NCBI RefSeq assembly: GCF_030433645.1
Contig: NZ_JAROCG010000001.1
Location: 372,001 to 436,000, forward strand
Direction: 5' to 3'
Length of the DNA: 64,000 nt
From: Arthrobacter burdickii
GTDB taxonomy: Bacteria; Actinomycetota; Actinomycetes; Actinomycetales; Micrococcaceae
The position numbers were made by a program, and so were the translations under genes. Below, one piece after another: positions 1 through 7,564 of this stretch. The notes below the pieces were generated by a model. The model did no database searches and had not been told where the DNA came from. It worked only from the letters and a program-made list of their open reading frames with translations. The first letter of the stretch is position 1, and every line of letters starts with the position of its first letter.

Positions 1-129
1 GGCTTCGGCCTGATGTTGCTGGGTTTTGCCGCTCTTCTCGTCACCTCGCTGGCCTGCATCGTCGGACTGCCTTTAGCGCGGCCAGCCATCCTGACGCGAC
101 CGCAAGAAAGCAGCGAGCCTCACACCTGA
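1..129 (+). CDS. C-terminal end of a membrane protein (partial)
   Basis: The reading frame is open from the first base and ends with TGA at 127-129, giving 42 residues. They start GFGLMLLGFAALL, form one hydrophobic segment and finish with a short polar tail. The segment resembles the C-terminal part of the next gene (HTFGLILILVSLVI), so the two may be paralogous membrane proteins in tandem; that is an inference from a short stretch. The gene starts outside the window and no function can be assigned. Confidence 0.5.
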   Translation, partial: GFGLMLLGFAALLVTSLACIVGLPLARPAILTRPQESSEPHT

Positions 130-307
130 CTTGCAGGACCGGACCACCCACTCAGAGATTTCTCAGCGTTCCTTCGGCAGCCACCGAATGAGGTGTGACC
201 TCCTTCAAAATCATGGTCAGCCCCTCATCTTTGTACTTCGGCCTTGACACAAGGTAAGGCTGACGCTTGTATTGCACCAACGGTACAAGCGGCGTGAGGG
301 GAACATC

Positions 308-1351
308 ATGGGATCGATTCCGATACTGATTGCGGTCGTGCTTGTCGCACTCCTGGCGGTCGGGGTGTGGGTGGTGGTCCGGCGAGCCCTGGCTGGCCCT
401 CAGCAGAGCCCGACTAACCAGCAGGAGCTTTTTGCCAGCACCAAAGCCCAGGTCTTCTCTGTGTATAGGGGGGATGCTCTCGCGGCCGCAGCGGCTCTGA
501 TCCTTGGGGGTTCAGGAGCGGCGGTGATGTGCCTGGTCGGGTCATGGTGGGGCAGGGGGTACGGGATCACATATGCCCTCGCCGGTGGGGTAGGTGCGTT
601 GGTCGGCCTGCTCGTTTACATGTTCTATCCCAGACCTGCCTGGGTTCCCGACGAAGGTGGGCGGGTTGTTGCTGAGCTTTCTCCGCGCGGTCCTACATCA
701 TTTGCTCGGCAGTGGGTGTTCGTTCTACCGCTCAGCGCCGCAATCATTCTCATTCTGGGGTTGCTGCTGACGGGAAGTTATTCAGCAACAGACGAGAACG
801 GTCTGCACCGCGTCTTCCAGCGTCGAAGCCTCTCGGGCTGGGGCATCGAGAGTGGACAGGTGGTGGATGTGCAATACAACCTGTCGGCCAACGGCCCGTT
901 TCCCGGCTGGTACTACGGGGTTCCGGTGATCATCTGCACGCTATTGCTGATTGCTGTGGTGTATTGGGCCTTGCACCGTACAGCTAGGGCGGCGCGGCCG
1001 GGCTCGGCCGATCTCCTTGGTGCCGACTCGTTCCTCCGCTCCCAGCGCACGATGTTCATCATGTCCGCATCCAGTGCTGCCCTCGCTTCCCAAGTCGCCG
1101 GACTTGCAGCCATTACGGGCACTGTCCTGGCCGCAGCTCATCGTGACCCGGTTCCTACAGCAGACCTCGATACTGTCGCCGGCACGATCCCGGTTGAACC
1201 AGGCCACACCTTCGGGTTGATCCTGATCCTGGTCTCGTTGGTCATTGCGGTCGCCGCGGTCATGTTGCTGATCAAGGCCTGCTCTACAGCCGCGGGTTTG
1301 TGGTCGCTGGGAGGCCACATGCAGTGCGTGCGTTCCGAACGTGTCCGATGA
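308..1351 (+). CDS. Multi-pass membrane protein paired with a GntR regulator
   Basis: Predicted 347-residue integral membrane protein. It starts MGSIPILIAVVLVALL and has about seven hydrophobic segments: residues 3-25, about 58-80, 83-105, 135-160, about 210-232, 255-280 and 308-335. I chose ATG 308 over an upstream in-frame codon because GAGGGGA lies a few bases before it. Its stop overlaps the start of the following GntR gene (ATGA), so the two are translationally coupled. Membrane protein plus YtrA-type GntR regulator is a common actinobacterial arrangement in which the regulator responds to envelope stress or antibiotics. No enzymatic motif is visible and the function is unknown. Confidence 0.75.
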   Translation: MGSIPILIAVVLVALLAVGVWVVVRRALAGPQQSPTNQQELFASTKAQVFSVYRGDALAAAAALILGGSGAAVMCLVGSWWGRGYGITYALAGGVGALVGLLVYMFYPRPAWVPDEGGRVVAELSPRGPTSFARQWVFVLPLSAAIILILGLLLTGSYSATDENGLHRVFQRRSLSGWGIESGQVVDVQYNLSANGPFPGWYYGVPVIICTLLLIAVVYWALHRTARAARPGSADLLGADSFLRSQRTMFIMSASSAALASQVAGLAAITGTVLAAAHRDPVPTADLDTVAGTIPVEPGHTFGLILILVSLVIAVAAVMLLIKACSTAAGLWSLGGHMQCVRSERVR

Positions 1352-1716
1352 TCAGCGTCGACCCCTCATCCCCCCTCTCGCCGGTCGAGCAGATCCGTTC
1401 GCAGCTCGCGGCGCAGATACGCACCGGACAGATCCCGGCAGATGCCCGACTCCCTCCCGTACGGCAGCTTGCCGCCGACCTCCGAGTCTCCGCCGGATCG
1501 GTGGCAAAAGCGTATAGAGAACTCGAAAGCTCAGGACTGATCCGCACAGCACGAGCAGCAGGAACACGCGTCAACCCCGGCTATGCAACCACAGAGCCAC
1601 TCATCCAAGCAGCAGAAAACCTCGCGCACCAAGCAATCAAGGACGGTCTCAGCCTTACAGAGGCCCAGGGGCTACTGGCACACGCGTGGGCTCAGACACG
1701 GCCTACGTCCAAATAA
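1348..1716 (+). CDS. GntR-family (YtrA subfamily) transcriptional regulator
   Basis: 122-residue DNA-binding protein. The winged helix-turn-helix spans about residues 10-75 and contains SPVEQIRSQLAAQIRTGQI, LPPVRQLAADLRVSAGSV and the recognition-helix region AKAYRELESSGL. The short C-terminal tail of about 45 residues, with no large ligand-binding domain, is typical of the YtrA subfamily. The start overlaps the stop of the upstream membrane-protein gene (ATGA at 1348-1351), so the two form an operon and the regulator probably controls it. A GGATCC-cored palindrome 35 bp downstream may act as terminator. Confidence 0.88.
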   Translation: MISVDPSSPLSPVEQIRSQLAAQIRTGQIPADARLPPVRQLAADLRVSAGSVAKAYRELESSGLIRTARAAGTRVNPGYATTEPLIQAAENLAHQAIKDGLSLTEAQGLLAHAWAQTRPTSK

Positions 1717-1750
1717 GTTTTCCGATCTCGCGTTCAGTTCCGGATAAAAC

Positions 1751-1780
1751 TGTCCGCTTGAGGGATCCCCGTGCGGGACA
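1751..1780. repeat. GGATCC-cored palindrome, copy A
   Basis: Arms TGTCCGC and GCGGGACA flank a loop containing GGATCC. It lies 35 bp behind the GntR stop. It is one of about ten related elements between 1.7 and 24.2 kb and could be a hairpin terminator or a small interspersed repeat. Confidence 0.6.
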
Positions 1781-1812
1781 GCCGGAGGAAGGATCTGGCT
1801 AGACTCGACGAC

Positions 1813-2058
1813 ATGACAATGGGGACGAACGGACAAGAGCAGCAGCACGGACCGCGACGAACACGCGCTTCGAAACGCGACGCTGTGGTTCAGGGACTCC
1901 TGGGCGCAGTGTTCGCCCTGATCGCGGTGATGTCTTTCCCGAGCGCCACCACCTGGTACCTGATCCTCGGTTCGGGCATCGCAGTGGTAGCGGCAGTCGT
2001 CTTCATTGCGCGAGCGATCCTTTCGCTGCGCCATGACGACGTCGCTTCTTCCACCTAG
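1813..2058 (+). CDS. Small two-helix membrane protein
   Basis: 81 residues starting MTMGTNGQEQQ. A polar, charged N-terminus (about 25 residues) precedes two hydrophobic helices: VVQGLLGAVFALIAVM and WYLILGSGIAVVAAVVFIA. They are joined by a short loop and followed by a charged tail. I preferred ATG 1813 over the GTG at 1771 because 1771 would place the start inside the GGATCC palindrome. It stands alone and no family is recognised. Confidence 0.6.
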   Translation: MTMGTNGQEQQHGPRRTRASKRDAVVQGLLGAVFALIAVMSFPSATTWYLILGSGIAVVAAVVFIARAILSLRHDDVASST

Positions 2059-2145
2059 CAATTTGCTACAGCGACTACTGGCCCCGCCAATCACCCCGTA
2101 AGAAACCCCGCCATCTTGACCAAAACTCACAGTTCGAGTGGTGCA

Positions 2146-2235
2146 TGTCAGTTCTCACGGTCGTCTGCACAAACGCTCAAGGTCGCCTGCACGGCCGCGG
2201 GCCGACCGGCTTGCAGGCAGCGGAGACGGACACCA
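2146..2235 (+). repeat. Solitary Tn402/Tn5053-type transposon end
   Basis: The stretch starts TGTCAGTTCT and runs into GGTCGTCTGCAC, matching the start of Tn402/Tn5053-family terminal repeats (TGTCN..., CTGCAC near base 25). A second motif, AAGGTCGCCTGCACGG, is at 2179-2194 and a third GC-rich repeat at about 2205-2226, as in the multi-site ends of tni transposons. Its outer 25 bp match the right end at 27202 at 23 positions. It faces right. Its outer flank (GTGCA) does not match the flank of any other end here, so it is probably a relic or the end of another element. Confidence 0.75.
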
Positions 2236-2281
2236 TTTAGCCACCCTTGTATCCGTCGGGTATTAATGTTTTATTACTACT

Positions 2282-2632
2282 ATGTCGAGAATTCAGGCTC
2301 AGCAGGACGCGCAGCTCACGCGGGCAGCGTTGCCCCTGTTGACGCTCACCCTGATCGCCGACGAGGAGTCCTACGGCTACCAGCTCATCGAACGTCTCGC
2401 AAACCTGGGCCTGGAAGTGACGACAGGGCTGATGTACCCGCTGCTCAGCAGACTCGAACGAGACGGGCAGGTGAGCACTCGGATGGTTCCCTCGACGAGC
2501 GGACCACCGCGGAAGTACTTCGCCCTGACAGAAGCAGGCCACGCCACACGAGCATCCGTGAAGGAGCAGTGGCAGGTCGTGGCCACTGCCGTTCACGCCG
2601 CCACAGAAAAGGAGCACGCACCTCATGCCTGA
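2282..2632 (+). CDS. PadR-family transcriptional regulator
   Basis: 116 residues. The PadR winged-helix core is clear: LTLTLIADEESYGYQLIERL, the wing GLMYPLLSRLERDGQV and PPRKYFALTEAGHATR. The protein is short, with one C-terminal helix, which is the small PadR-s2 type. Its stop lies within the start of the next gene (8-bp overlap), which encodes a membrane protein with a HAAS-like N-terminal region; PadR plus HAAS protein is a common co-regulated pair. AT-rich sequence just before the start may hold the promoter and operator. A second PadR pair faces it tail to tail. Confidence 0.9.
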   Translation: MSRIQAQQDAQLTRAALPLLTLTLIADEESYGYQLIERLANLGLEVTTGLMYPLLSRLERDGQVSTRMVPSTSGPPRKYFALTEAGHATRASVKEQWQVVATAVHAATEKEHAPHA

Positions 2633-3173
2633 TAAGCCCCCCGGCTCGATGAGAACACGACACCGCTCCATGGGTGACCGGCTGCACGCCGAGGCATACC
2701 TGACTCGGCTCGATTGGCACCTGGAAGCAGTCATGCCAGGCAAGGAACGCAGATCAACGGTCAAGGAGCTCCGACAGAGCCTGATCAGCGACCCCCGAGG
2801 AATGACCTCCAGCCTTCGCGACCTTGGCTCACCGAAAGCACTTGCTGACCAGTACGCCGACGACGCGCACCGCAGGCCCCTGTGGTCCATTGGAGTAATA
2901 GCCGCTGGCGCGGCCCTGCTCGTCTATTGGACGGTGTTCCTGTCCTACGTGTTCGGGATGCTCGCCGCGGTAGAGTCCCTGGGCTCCGCCGAAGCAGACG
3001 CCACGTTCTTCATCATCAAGGTCACCGCATTTTCCACCGACGAAGGCGTCGGCATCGGCTGGACCAGCGACTGGGCCTGGCTGATCGTCCCCACGGTCCT
3101 CGCTGCTTTCGCTTTCCTCCTTGGCGCCCGAATCTGGCGCCAGGTGAAACCTTCAGAGGTCACCACGAGCTAG
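2625..3173 (+). CDS. HAAS-like membrane protein, partner of PadR
   Basis: 182 residues. The N-terminal 85 residues are polar and helical (AYLTRLDWHLEAVMPGKER, then LRDLGSPKALADQY), which fits the HAAS signalling-associated fold. Two transmembrane segments follow: SIGVIAAGAALLVYWTVFL and AWLIVPTVLAAFAFLLGA, with a roughly 45-residue loop between them. It overlaps the PadR gene upstream, so the two are co-translated. The 3' end shares a CTAG with the 3' end of the oppositely oriented next gene. PadR/HAAS pairs usually regulate membrane transport or envelope functions; the actual role is unknown. Confidence 0.75.
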   Translation: MPDKPPGSMRTRHRSMGDRLHAEAYLTRLDWHLEAVMPGKERRSTVKELRQSLISDPRGMTSSLRDLGSPKALADQYADDAHRRPLWSIGVIAAGAALLVYWTVFLSYVFGMLAAVESLGSAEADATFFIIKVTAFSTDEGVGIGWTSDWAWLIVPTVLAAFAFLLGARIWRQVKPSEVTTS

Positions 3174-3562
3174 TCGCTAGTTGTGCTCGGCGCACGCTTG
3201 AACGTCGTGGTGAGGAAGCTGGTGGCGATGCCGATGAGGATCAGGGCCAGCGCAGGCCAGAGGAGAACCGGCCCAACGTAGTCCCTGGCGTCGATACCCA
3301 GCAAAGGTTTCGCAAGAAGCGCGCAGACCACGTAGAGGATGGCCAGCAGCGTCAGGATGGTCCGGAGAGGATGTGGTCGGGGCTTCCTCACCGGGAATTC
3401 CGCCGTGTACTGCTTGGCATACTCGGCCGGTGTGCCGAAGTGGTCAGCAGGATCCTCGCCGGCCGGAGTATGGGCACGGACCTCTGCCAAGATGCCTGCG
3501 ATGTCGTTCTCGGGCATCCCGCGGTAGCGAAGCTCGGCGGTGAGGCTCTGGTGGTAGTTCAT
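3170..3562 (-). CDS. HAAS-like membrane protein, second PadR partner
   Basis: 130 residues starting MNYHQSLTAELRYRGMPE. The N-terminal helical region has the HAAS-like pattern (IAGILAEVRAHTP, then FGTPAEYAKQY), and two transmembrane helices follow (TILTLLAILYVVCALL and VLLWPALALILIGIATSFL). I chose ATG 3562 because it forms an ATGA overlap with the stop of the PadR gene upstream. The reading frame extends much further upstream, but that extension runs antiparallel through the PadR gene and has no protein character. Its stop shares CTAG with the convergent neighbour. Confidence 0.8.
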   Translation of the reverse strand: MNYHQSLTAELRYRGMPENDIAGILAEVRAHTPAGEDPADHFGTPAEYAKQYTAEFPVRKPRPHPLRTILTLLAILYVVCALLAKPLLGIDARDYVGPVLLWPALALILIGIATSFLTTTFKRAPSTTSD

Positions 3563-3903
3563 GAGTTGTCTCTTCCTCGCGTGGACAAATCTTTTAGGGT
3601 GCGACCCATGTCCTGCCACGCCTGGATTGCAGCGTCCAGCAGCAGGTCGCCCTGGTCGGTGGTGGTGAACATCTTGCGCCCGGGGCCGCTCTGGCTGTGG
3701 TCCCACGCCGATCGCACCAGGCCCTGCTGTTCGAGCCGGGCGAGGATCGGATAGAGCGTCCCGCCCTTCAGGTCGGGGAATCCATGTGCGCTGAGCAGCT
3801 CGATCAGGGCATAACCGTGGGCGGCTTGAGGACGCAGTGCTGCGAGGATCGCGACAGGTAGCGCTGCTCGAGTTATCCCCTCTGCGTCCAGATCCTTCGC
3901 CAT
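3559..3903 (-). CDS. PadR-family transcriptional regulator (second copy)
   Basis: 114 residues with the canonical PadR motifs HGYALIELL, GGTLYPILARLEQQGLV and GPGRKMFTTTDQG. It heads an operon with the HAAS-like membrane gene (ATGA overlap). The first 30 bp upstream contain an imperfect inverted repeat that fits a PadR operator (3906-3930), consistent with autorepression. It is only distantly similar to the PadR gene at 2282, so the two pairs are not a recent duplication. Confidence 0.92.
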   Translation of the reverse strand: MAKDLDAEGITRAALPVAILAALRPQAAHGYALIELLSAHGFPDLKGGTLYPILARLEQQGLVRSAWDHSQSGPGRKMFTTTDQGDLLLDAAIQAWQDMGRTLKDLSTRGRDNS

Positions 3904-3905
3904 GA

Positions 3906-3930
3906 CTAGATAGTACCTCTACATAGCTAG
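3906..3930 (-). promoter_or_regulatory. Candidate PadR operator
   Basis: Imperfect palindrome with outer CTAG arms and inner TA steps (CTAGATAGTAC / CTAGCTATGTA read from each side). It sits directly before the ATG of the PadR gene. Further CTAG-containing repeats follow up to 3955. Confidence 0.45.
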
Positions 3931-3973
3931 CAACGCTAGAATTGCGGGGAGCTAGCCAGTCTGGTCCTGTTAC

Positions 3974-4005
3974 CTCACCCGCAAGTGGATCCTTCAGCGG
4001 GTGAG
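3974..4005. repeat. GGATCC-cored palindrome, copy B
   Basis: Perfect 9-bp arms CTCACCCGC and GCGGGTGAG enclose a 14-bp loop with GGATCC. It overlaps the stop of the minus-strand membrane gene ending at 3994, the position expected of a terminator. Confidence 0.7.
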
Positions 4006-4548
4006 CGACGGCGTACGGTGTGTGCGCATTCTGACGAGGGCAATGAGGCCTGTCAGAAGGGATGCTGGTATGCCGATGACACTGAGCAGGAGCAGGGTGT
4101 CGATCACCCAGGAAGACTGCCCTGCATCGGCCAGGGCAATCCCTCGGCCGAAAGTCACCATCAGCACCACCCCGAGTAGGCCCACCAGACCAAAGGACAC
4201 TGAAGCGACCCAAGCAGCCGTCGGATGGTCGCTTCCTTGGCTCCAGGCCTTACCGAAGAGAATTACCGTCACCGCGTGAACGATGAATCCCAGAAGTAGG
4301 AGGACTGACACGGCGGCCTGAGGTGCCAGAAGGATGCTGGCGCCCACTGCTGCGGCTAGGAGACTGGCGGTGACGCAAGCAGAAAGCCATGCCAGGGAGA
4401 AGCTTGGGTTAGTGGTCCTCAGTTTCGCTGCGAGGACCCAGGAGCCGGCAACGATCACGGGTATAACCAGGAACGGAATCACCGCGACGGCGAGTAGCCC
4501 CACTCCGATGAACACGATCACTGTCACACGGTTTCCAGCACTGGTCAT
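3994..4548 (-). CDS. Hypothetical multi-pass membrane protein
   Basis: 184 residues, largely hydrophobic, with about five transmembrane helices: VIVFIGVGLLAVAVIPFLVI, an alanine-rich helix near 60-78, VSVLLLLGFIVHAVTVILF, ASVSFGLVGLLGVVLMV and a last pair near 148-172. It ends in a short basic tail. No conserved motif is recognised. It is a single gene whose 3' end overlaps a GGATCC palindrome. Confidence 0.7.
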   Translation of the reverse strand: MTSAGNRVTVIVFIGVGLLAVAVIPFLVIPVIVAGSWVLAAKLRTTNPSFSLAWLSACVTASLLAAAVGASILLAPQAAVSVLLLLGFIVHAVTVILFGKAWSQGSDHPTAAWVASVSFGLVGLLGVVLMVTFGRGIALADAGQSSWVIDTLLLLSVIGIPASLLTGLIALVRMRTHRTPSLTR

Positions 4549-4805
4549 TGCAGTCCCCCAACTTCAAAGTTGGGACGACTGTACCCGCGGTGCTCGGGCC
4601 AGCCTAGGCAATGTCCTTATGCCGATCGGCTTACGGACGGCTCTCGACGGTCAGGCGGCGCAGCGGTGGTTGTGAGCTCTTGTCGCTTAATCGCTGAAGG
4701 GAAACCGGTGAGTTCATTCATCACATTGGCACTGGAGCTTTAGTCGGTTGCTTCGTTGGATTGGGCGTATGGTCGGTCCATCTAGTTCAAAATGGGGGAT
4801 GGACG

Positions 4806-5375
4806 ATGAAGAGTAATTGGAGTGTTGCGGCTGCGCTAGTCGCCACTGGGGCATTGCTGACAAGCGCTTGCGGCACCGAACCGTCAGCGGGCCAGACGAT
4901 ACGAAGCGAGCAGACGATACCAAGCGAGCAGACGATACCAAGCGAGCAGGCAACGACTGATCCAGCAATTCAGCGTGCCACGGCCGCATTTCCTGAGACC
5001 CTACCTGAAGGGGTTCGATGGCCTCGTACCGGCATCGATTTCTCTGACCCTGCTGTCAATCCCGACCAAGGGCACATTGTCGGGTATCCCGAAATGCAGG
5101 ATGATTTCATTGCTGGGTACTGGCTGTGCTCCTGGATGGACGTCTACCTTGAAGCCGTCGACGAGCAGGACCCGCAGAAACGGAATCAAGCAGTGACAAA
5201 TATCGCGAAGTACCCGTCTCTACCGGTGTCGCAGAAGTACCTGAGCAACCCGGAGGACTTCGACACAATGATCACGACTCCAGCCCGAAACGGTGATCCC
5301 GCCATGGTGAGTGAGTACTACGACTCAAGCTGCACCATCTACAGGGACAACCAGCCCGCGGGGTCCACCAGTTGA
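4806..5375 (+). CDS. Secreted lipoprotein with internal tandem repeat
   Basis: 189 residues. The signal peptide MKSNWSVAAALVATGALLTSAC ends in a lipobox (LTSAC), so it should be a cell-surface lipoprotein. Just behind the lipidated Cys, the linker contains the repeated hexapeptide SEQTIP/SEQTIR, encoded by three tandem 18-bp units at 4895-4948. The rest is soluble, with aromatic and acidic patches (YWLCSWMDVYLEAVDEQD) and Cys near 115 and 180 that could form a disulphide. GGGGGAT before ATG 4806 is the ribosome-binding site. No family is recognised. Confidence 0.75.
   Translation: MKSNWSVAAALVATGALLTSACGTEPSAGQTIRSEQTIPSEQTIPSEQATTDPAIQRATAAFPETLPEGVRWPRTGIDFSDPAVNPDQGHIVGYPEMQDDFIAGYWLCSWMDVYLEAVDEQDPQKRNQAVTNIAKYPSLPVSQKYLSNPEDFDTMITTPARNGDPAMVSEYYDSSCTIYRDNQPAGSTS
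4895..4948 (+). repeat. Three tandem 18-bp units
   Basis: Three consecutive copies of GACGATACSAAGCGAGCA, the first with one difference. They are in frame and encode the six-residue repeat in the lipoprotein linker. Such a repeat can change copy number by slippage without breaking the frame. Confidence 0.9.
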
Positions 5376-5493
5376 ATGCCAGCAGTCTGCAGGCAAGAGG
5401 TACAACTGCTCGACCCGCAGGACGTTCCACTACCGTCATACGGACAGCGCCAGACAAACTTAGTGCTGGACTTCGCCCGATTAGAGTCACCCG

Positions 5494-6114
5494 ATGAGGT
5501 TCAGCCGAAGCATCGCAGCGCAGCCTTCTTGGCAACATTTACGTCGAGCATCCACCATTTGCGGGTTGGCCACGACGTTACTGGTCATGTTGGGCTGGAA
5601 TGGCTTGATTTTTGTTGTCGGTGGCATAGTCCTTCCTCCCTGGGTCGCCGGTAGCGTTTTATGCGGAATTTCAGTCTTACTTGTATTCAGTAGTCGGAGA
5701 ATCAGAGCTGGGCTAAAGGAGCAGGATCTGATTCGGGATGGCTTGTTGACGAGTATCTTCCAGCGGATATTCGTCGCTTTGGCGATTATCAGCTCAACTC
5801 TCGCCTTCATGGGAGACGTCGGATACGGGGCGTCGTACACGCTTCTGCGGCCGGCAGGACCGGACGGGTGTCAGGTCGTAACACGAGAAGCTTCTTTCTT
5901 GCGCATCGGTCAGGGCCAAGCCTTTGCAGTGCTTCCTTGGGGGCTGGGCTGGCGCACTGCTTCCTGGAGAGTAGAAGGAAGCTATTCTCCGATGAGCGAG
6001 GGCCAGTACACCTTGTCCTGGGGTACCTGGGGTTTTGCTGGCGGAGTGCTGCAGCCGCACGATTACAGTGGGAAACCATCGGAATTCCTACGATCCGTGG
6101 GCAGCTGCTACTAG
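5494..6114 (+). CDS. Hypothetical membrane protein
   Basis: 206 residues. Three hydrophobic segments lie in the N-terminal half (TICGLATTLLVMLGWNGLIF, IVLPPWVAGSVLCGISVLLVF and IFVALAIISSTLAFMG), then a soluble C-terminal domain of about 90 residues rich in Gly, Trp and Tyr (YTLSWGTWGFAGGV). Base composition is lower in GC than in the metabolic genes further right, as in several neighbours here. No clear ribosome-binding site is seen before ATG 5494. A hairpin with a GGATCC loop follows the stop by 6 bp. Confidence 0.6.
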   Translation: MRFSRSIAAQPSWQHLRRASTICGLATTLLVMLGWNGLIFVVGGIVLPPWVAGSVLCGISVLLVFSSRRIRAGLKEQDLIRDGLLTSIFQRIFVALAIISSTLAFMGDVGYGASYTLLRPAGPDGCQVVTREASFLRIGQGQAFAVLPWGLGWRTASWRVEGSYSPMSEGQYTLSWGTWGFAGGVLQPHDYSGKPSEFLRSVGSCY

Positions 6115-6120
6115 CCCCGA

Positions 6121-6158
6121 CGCCGTTCCCCTTCGCACTAAGGGATCCTTCAACGGCG
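6121..6158. repeat. GGATCC-cored palindrome, copy C
   Basis: Arms CGCCGTT and AACGGCG enclose a loop containing GGATCC at 6143-6148. It starts 6 bp after a stop codon and is probably a terminator hairpin. Confidence 0.5.
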
Positions 6159-6206
6159 CACTGATTTAATCGTGCCGAATCGCTTGTCCGCCAGGGCCTA
6201 GACCTT

Positions 6207-6491
6207 CTAACTGCGCGCCCAGCTACAGATGGCTGAAACTTCTTCTGGCGCCTTGTCTCCGGAGTAACCGCGGCCTCCGGGCGCACTCTCGCAGAATTCC
6301 TCGGCAAGGCTCTTGCTGAAGAAGTACGCGAATTGGAGGATGTAGGCGAGTACGAGAGCGGCGACGATGAGGGCTACTAACGTCAGTACGCCAAGCGCTG
6401 GTGGCCGACGCCCACGGTGGCGAGCAGAGGACTTCCCGTACTTGTGCAATTTGTCGGGGTTTCGGACTGGTTCCTCGCTGTTTTGGCTCAC
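6207..6491 (-). CDS. Small single-pass membrane protein
   Basis: 94 residues. A basic N-terminus (KLHKYGKSSARHRGRRPP) precedes one long transmembrane helix (LGVLTLVALIVAALVLAYIL), with a short outside tail containing two Cys. Its ATG overlaps the stop of the CU044_5270-like gene upstream, making it the third gene of the sigma-factor operon. No known family is recognised. Confidence 0.65.
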   Translation of the reverse strand: MSQNSEEPVRNPDKLHKYGKSSARHRGRRPPALGVLTLVALIVAALVLAYILQFAYFFSKSLAEEFCESAPGGRGYSGDKAPEEVSAICSWARS

Positions 6492-7564
6492 GGCGCCGAG
6501 TCTACGACGGAGGTTTGGACGGAGGTCCAGGACTCTACGGTGCCGGCAGGTGCCCCCGGATAGTCCTTCAACATCACGATCTGCTCACCGATGACCAGGC
6601 CTGATGTGGGGTCGATGATGATGTCCTGGCGGGACCCGCCCTCAGGAGGCGCTATGCCGATCGCTACACCAGTCCGTCCGTCGATGGTGGCCTGGCTGTC
6701 CATGATGTCGACCCCGGGAATGAGCGCCGCAGCTCCATAGAATGCAGCCCGCAGGTCAGCGGGAATGATCCCGGTGCGCAGGGATTCTACGATGGTTTCG
6801 AATGCCTCCAGGTCGGGGGTCTTCCCGGCACCCTCTGTGTGTTCGTAGATCCTGTCCAGTAGTGCCTTTGGGTCGCGGGCTAGGTTGTCGGCTTCAGTCA
6901 GCGGCTCCCCGATGATCGTGTATTGCTCTCCGTTTCCGAATGCCCCACCGGGTGCGCGGAAAACACCGGTCAGCGCCGCATATGTCGCGGGGTCTACCGT
7001 CGGCTGGAGGCGGGCGGCTTCCTTGACAATCTCGGGAGCCGATTCCGTCGGTACGGGTGCTTGTCTGTTCCAGATCCACTCCTCATGGGGGTCGGCGGGG
7101 ATATAGAGCTCGTCTGCCTGGACCACGTCCCAGGTCAGTCCCTCCCCGGGACTTGAGGCTCCATAGAGTGCTCTGGTCTCAATCTCCAGGTACTGGCCGG
7201 GGAGGACGACGGGGTCCGACGTCCGGACCGTCGCTGCTGCCGCGTCTTCGAGCACTGCTGCGGCAGCGCTGATGGGCCGCCGATCGGGGAGGACGACATC
7301 GGCGGCTACCAAAGCCCCCGTGAGGATGACTGCGGCGGCCGCTGCCACAGCAAAGCCACGGCGAAACCTCACCGAGCGGGACCTCCGGCTGGCATCGTGA
7401 GAGACCCCGAAGACACCCTCGTCTTGGAAAACATCCTCGAATTGGTGGGGAGCCGGATCGCTGTGGGACGCGCGCATTAGGCGCTCACGTCCTCGAGCGA
7501 GAGTGGCGGCCGGGATAGTGCCAATGTCATTACGCGTTGCGCGGAGCAACTGCAGATCGTCCAT
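6488..7564 (-). CDS. CU044_5270-like membrane protein, partner of an ECF sigma factor
   Basis: 358 residues. A cytosolic N-terminus of about 60 residues is followed by one transmembrane helix (GFAVAAAAAVILTGALVAAD) and a large extracytoplasmic domain with the pattern of the actinobacterial CU044_5270 family (LPGQYLEIETRALYG, then EEWIWNRQAPVPTE). These genes sit next to ECF sigma genes and are presumed to act as, or with, the anti-sigma factor. ATG 7564 is preferred over ATG 7570 because AGGA then has proper spacing. It overlaps the sigma gene by about 35 bp and the small gene downstream by 4 bp. Confidence 0.75.
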   Translation of the reverse strand: MDDLQLLRATRNDIGTIPAATLARGRERLMRASHSDPAPHQFEDVFQDEGVFGVSHDASRRSRSVRFRRGFAVAAAAAVILTGALVAADVVLPDRRPISAAAAVLEDAAAATVRTSDPVVLPGQYLEIETRALYGASSPGEGLTWDVVQADELYIPADPHEEWIWNRQAPVPTESAPEIVKEAARLQPTVDPATYAALTGVFRAPGGAFGNGEQYTIIGEPLTEADNLARDPKALLDRIYEHTEGAGKTPDLEAFETIVESLRTGIIPADLRAAFYGAAALIPGVDIMDSQATIDGRTGVAIGIAPPEGGSRQDIIIDPTSGLVIGEQIVMLKDYPGAPAGTVESWTSVQTSVVDSAP

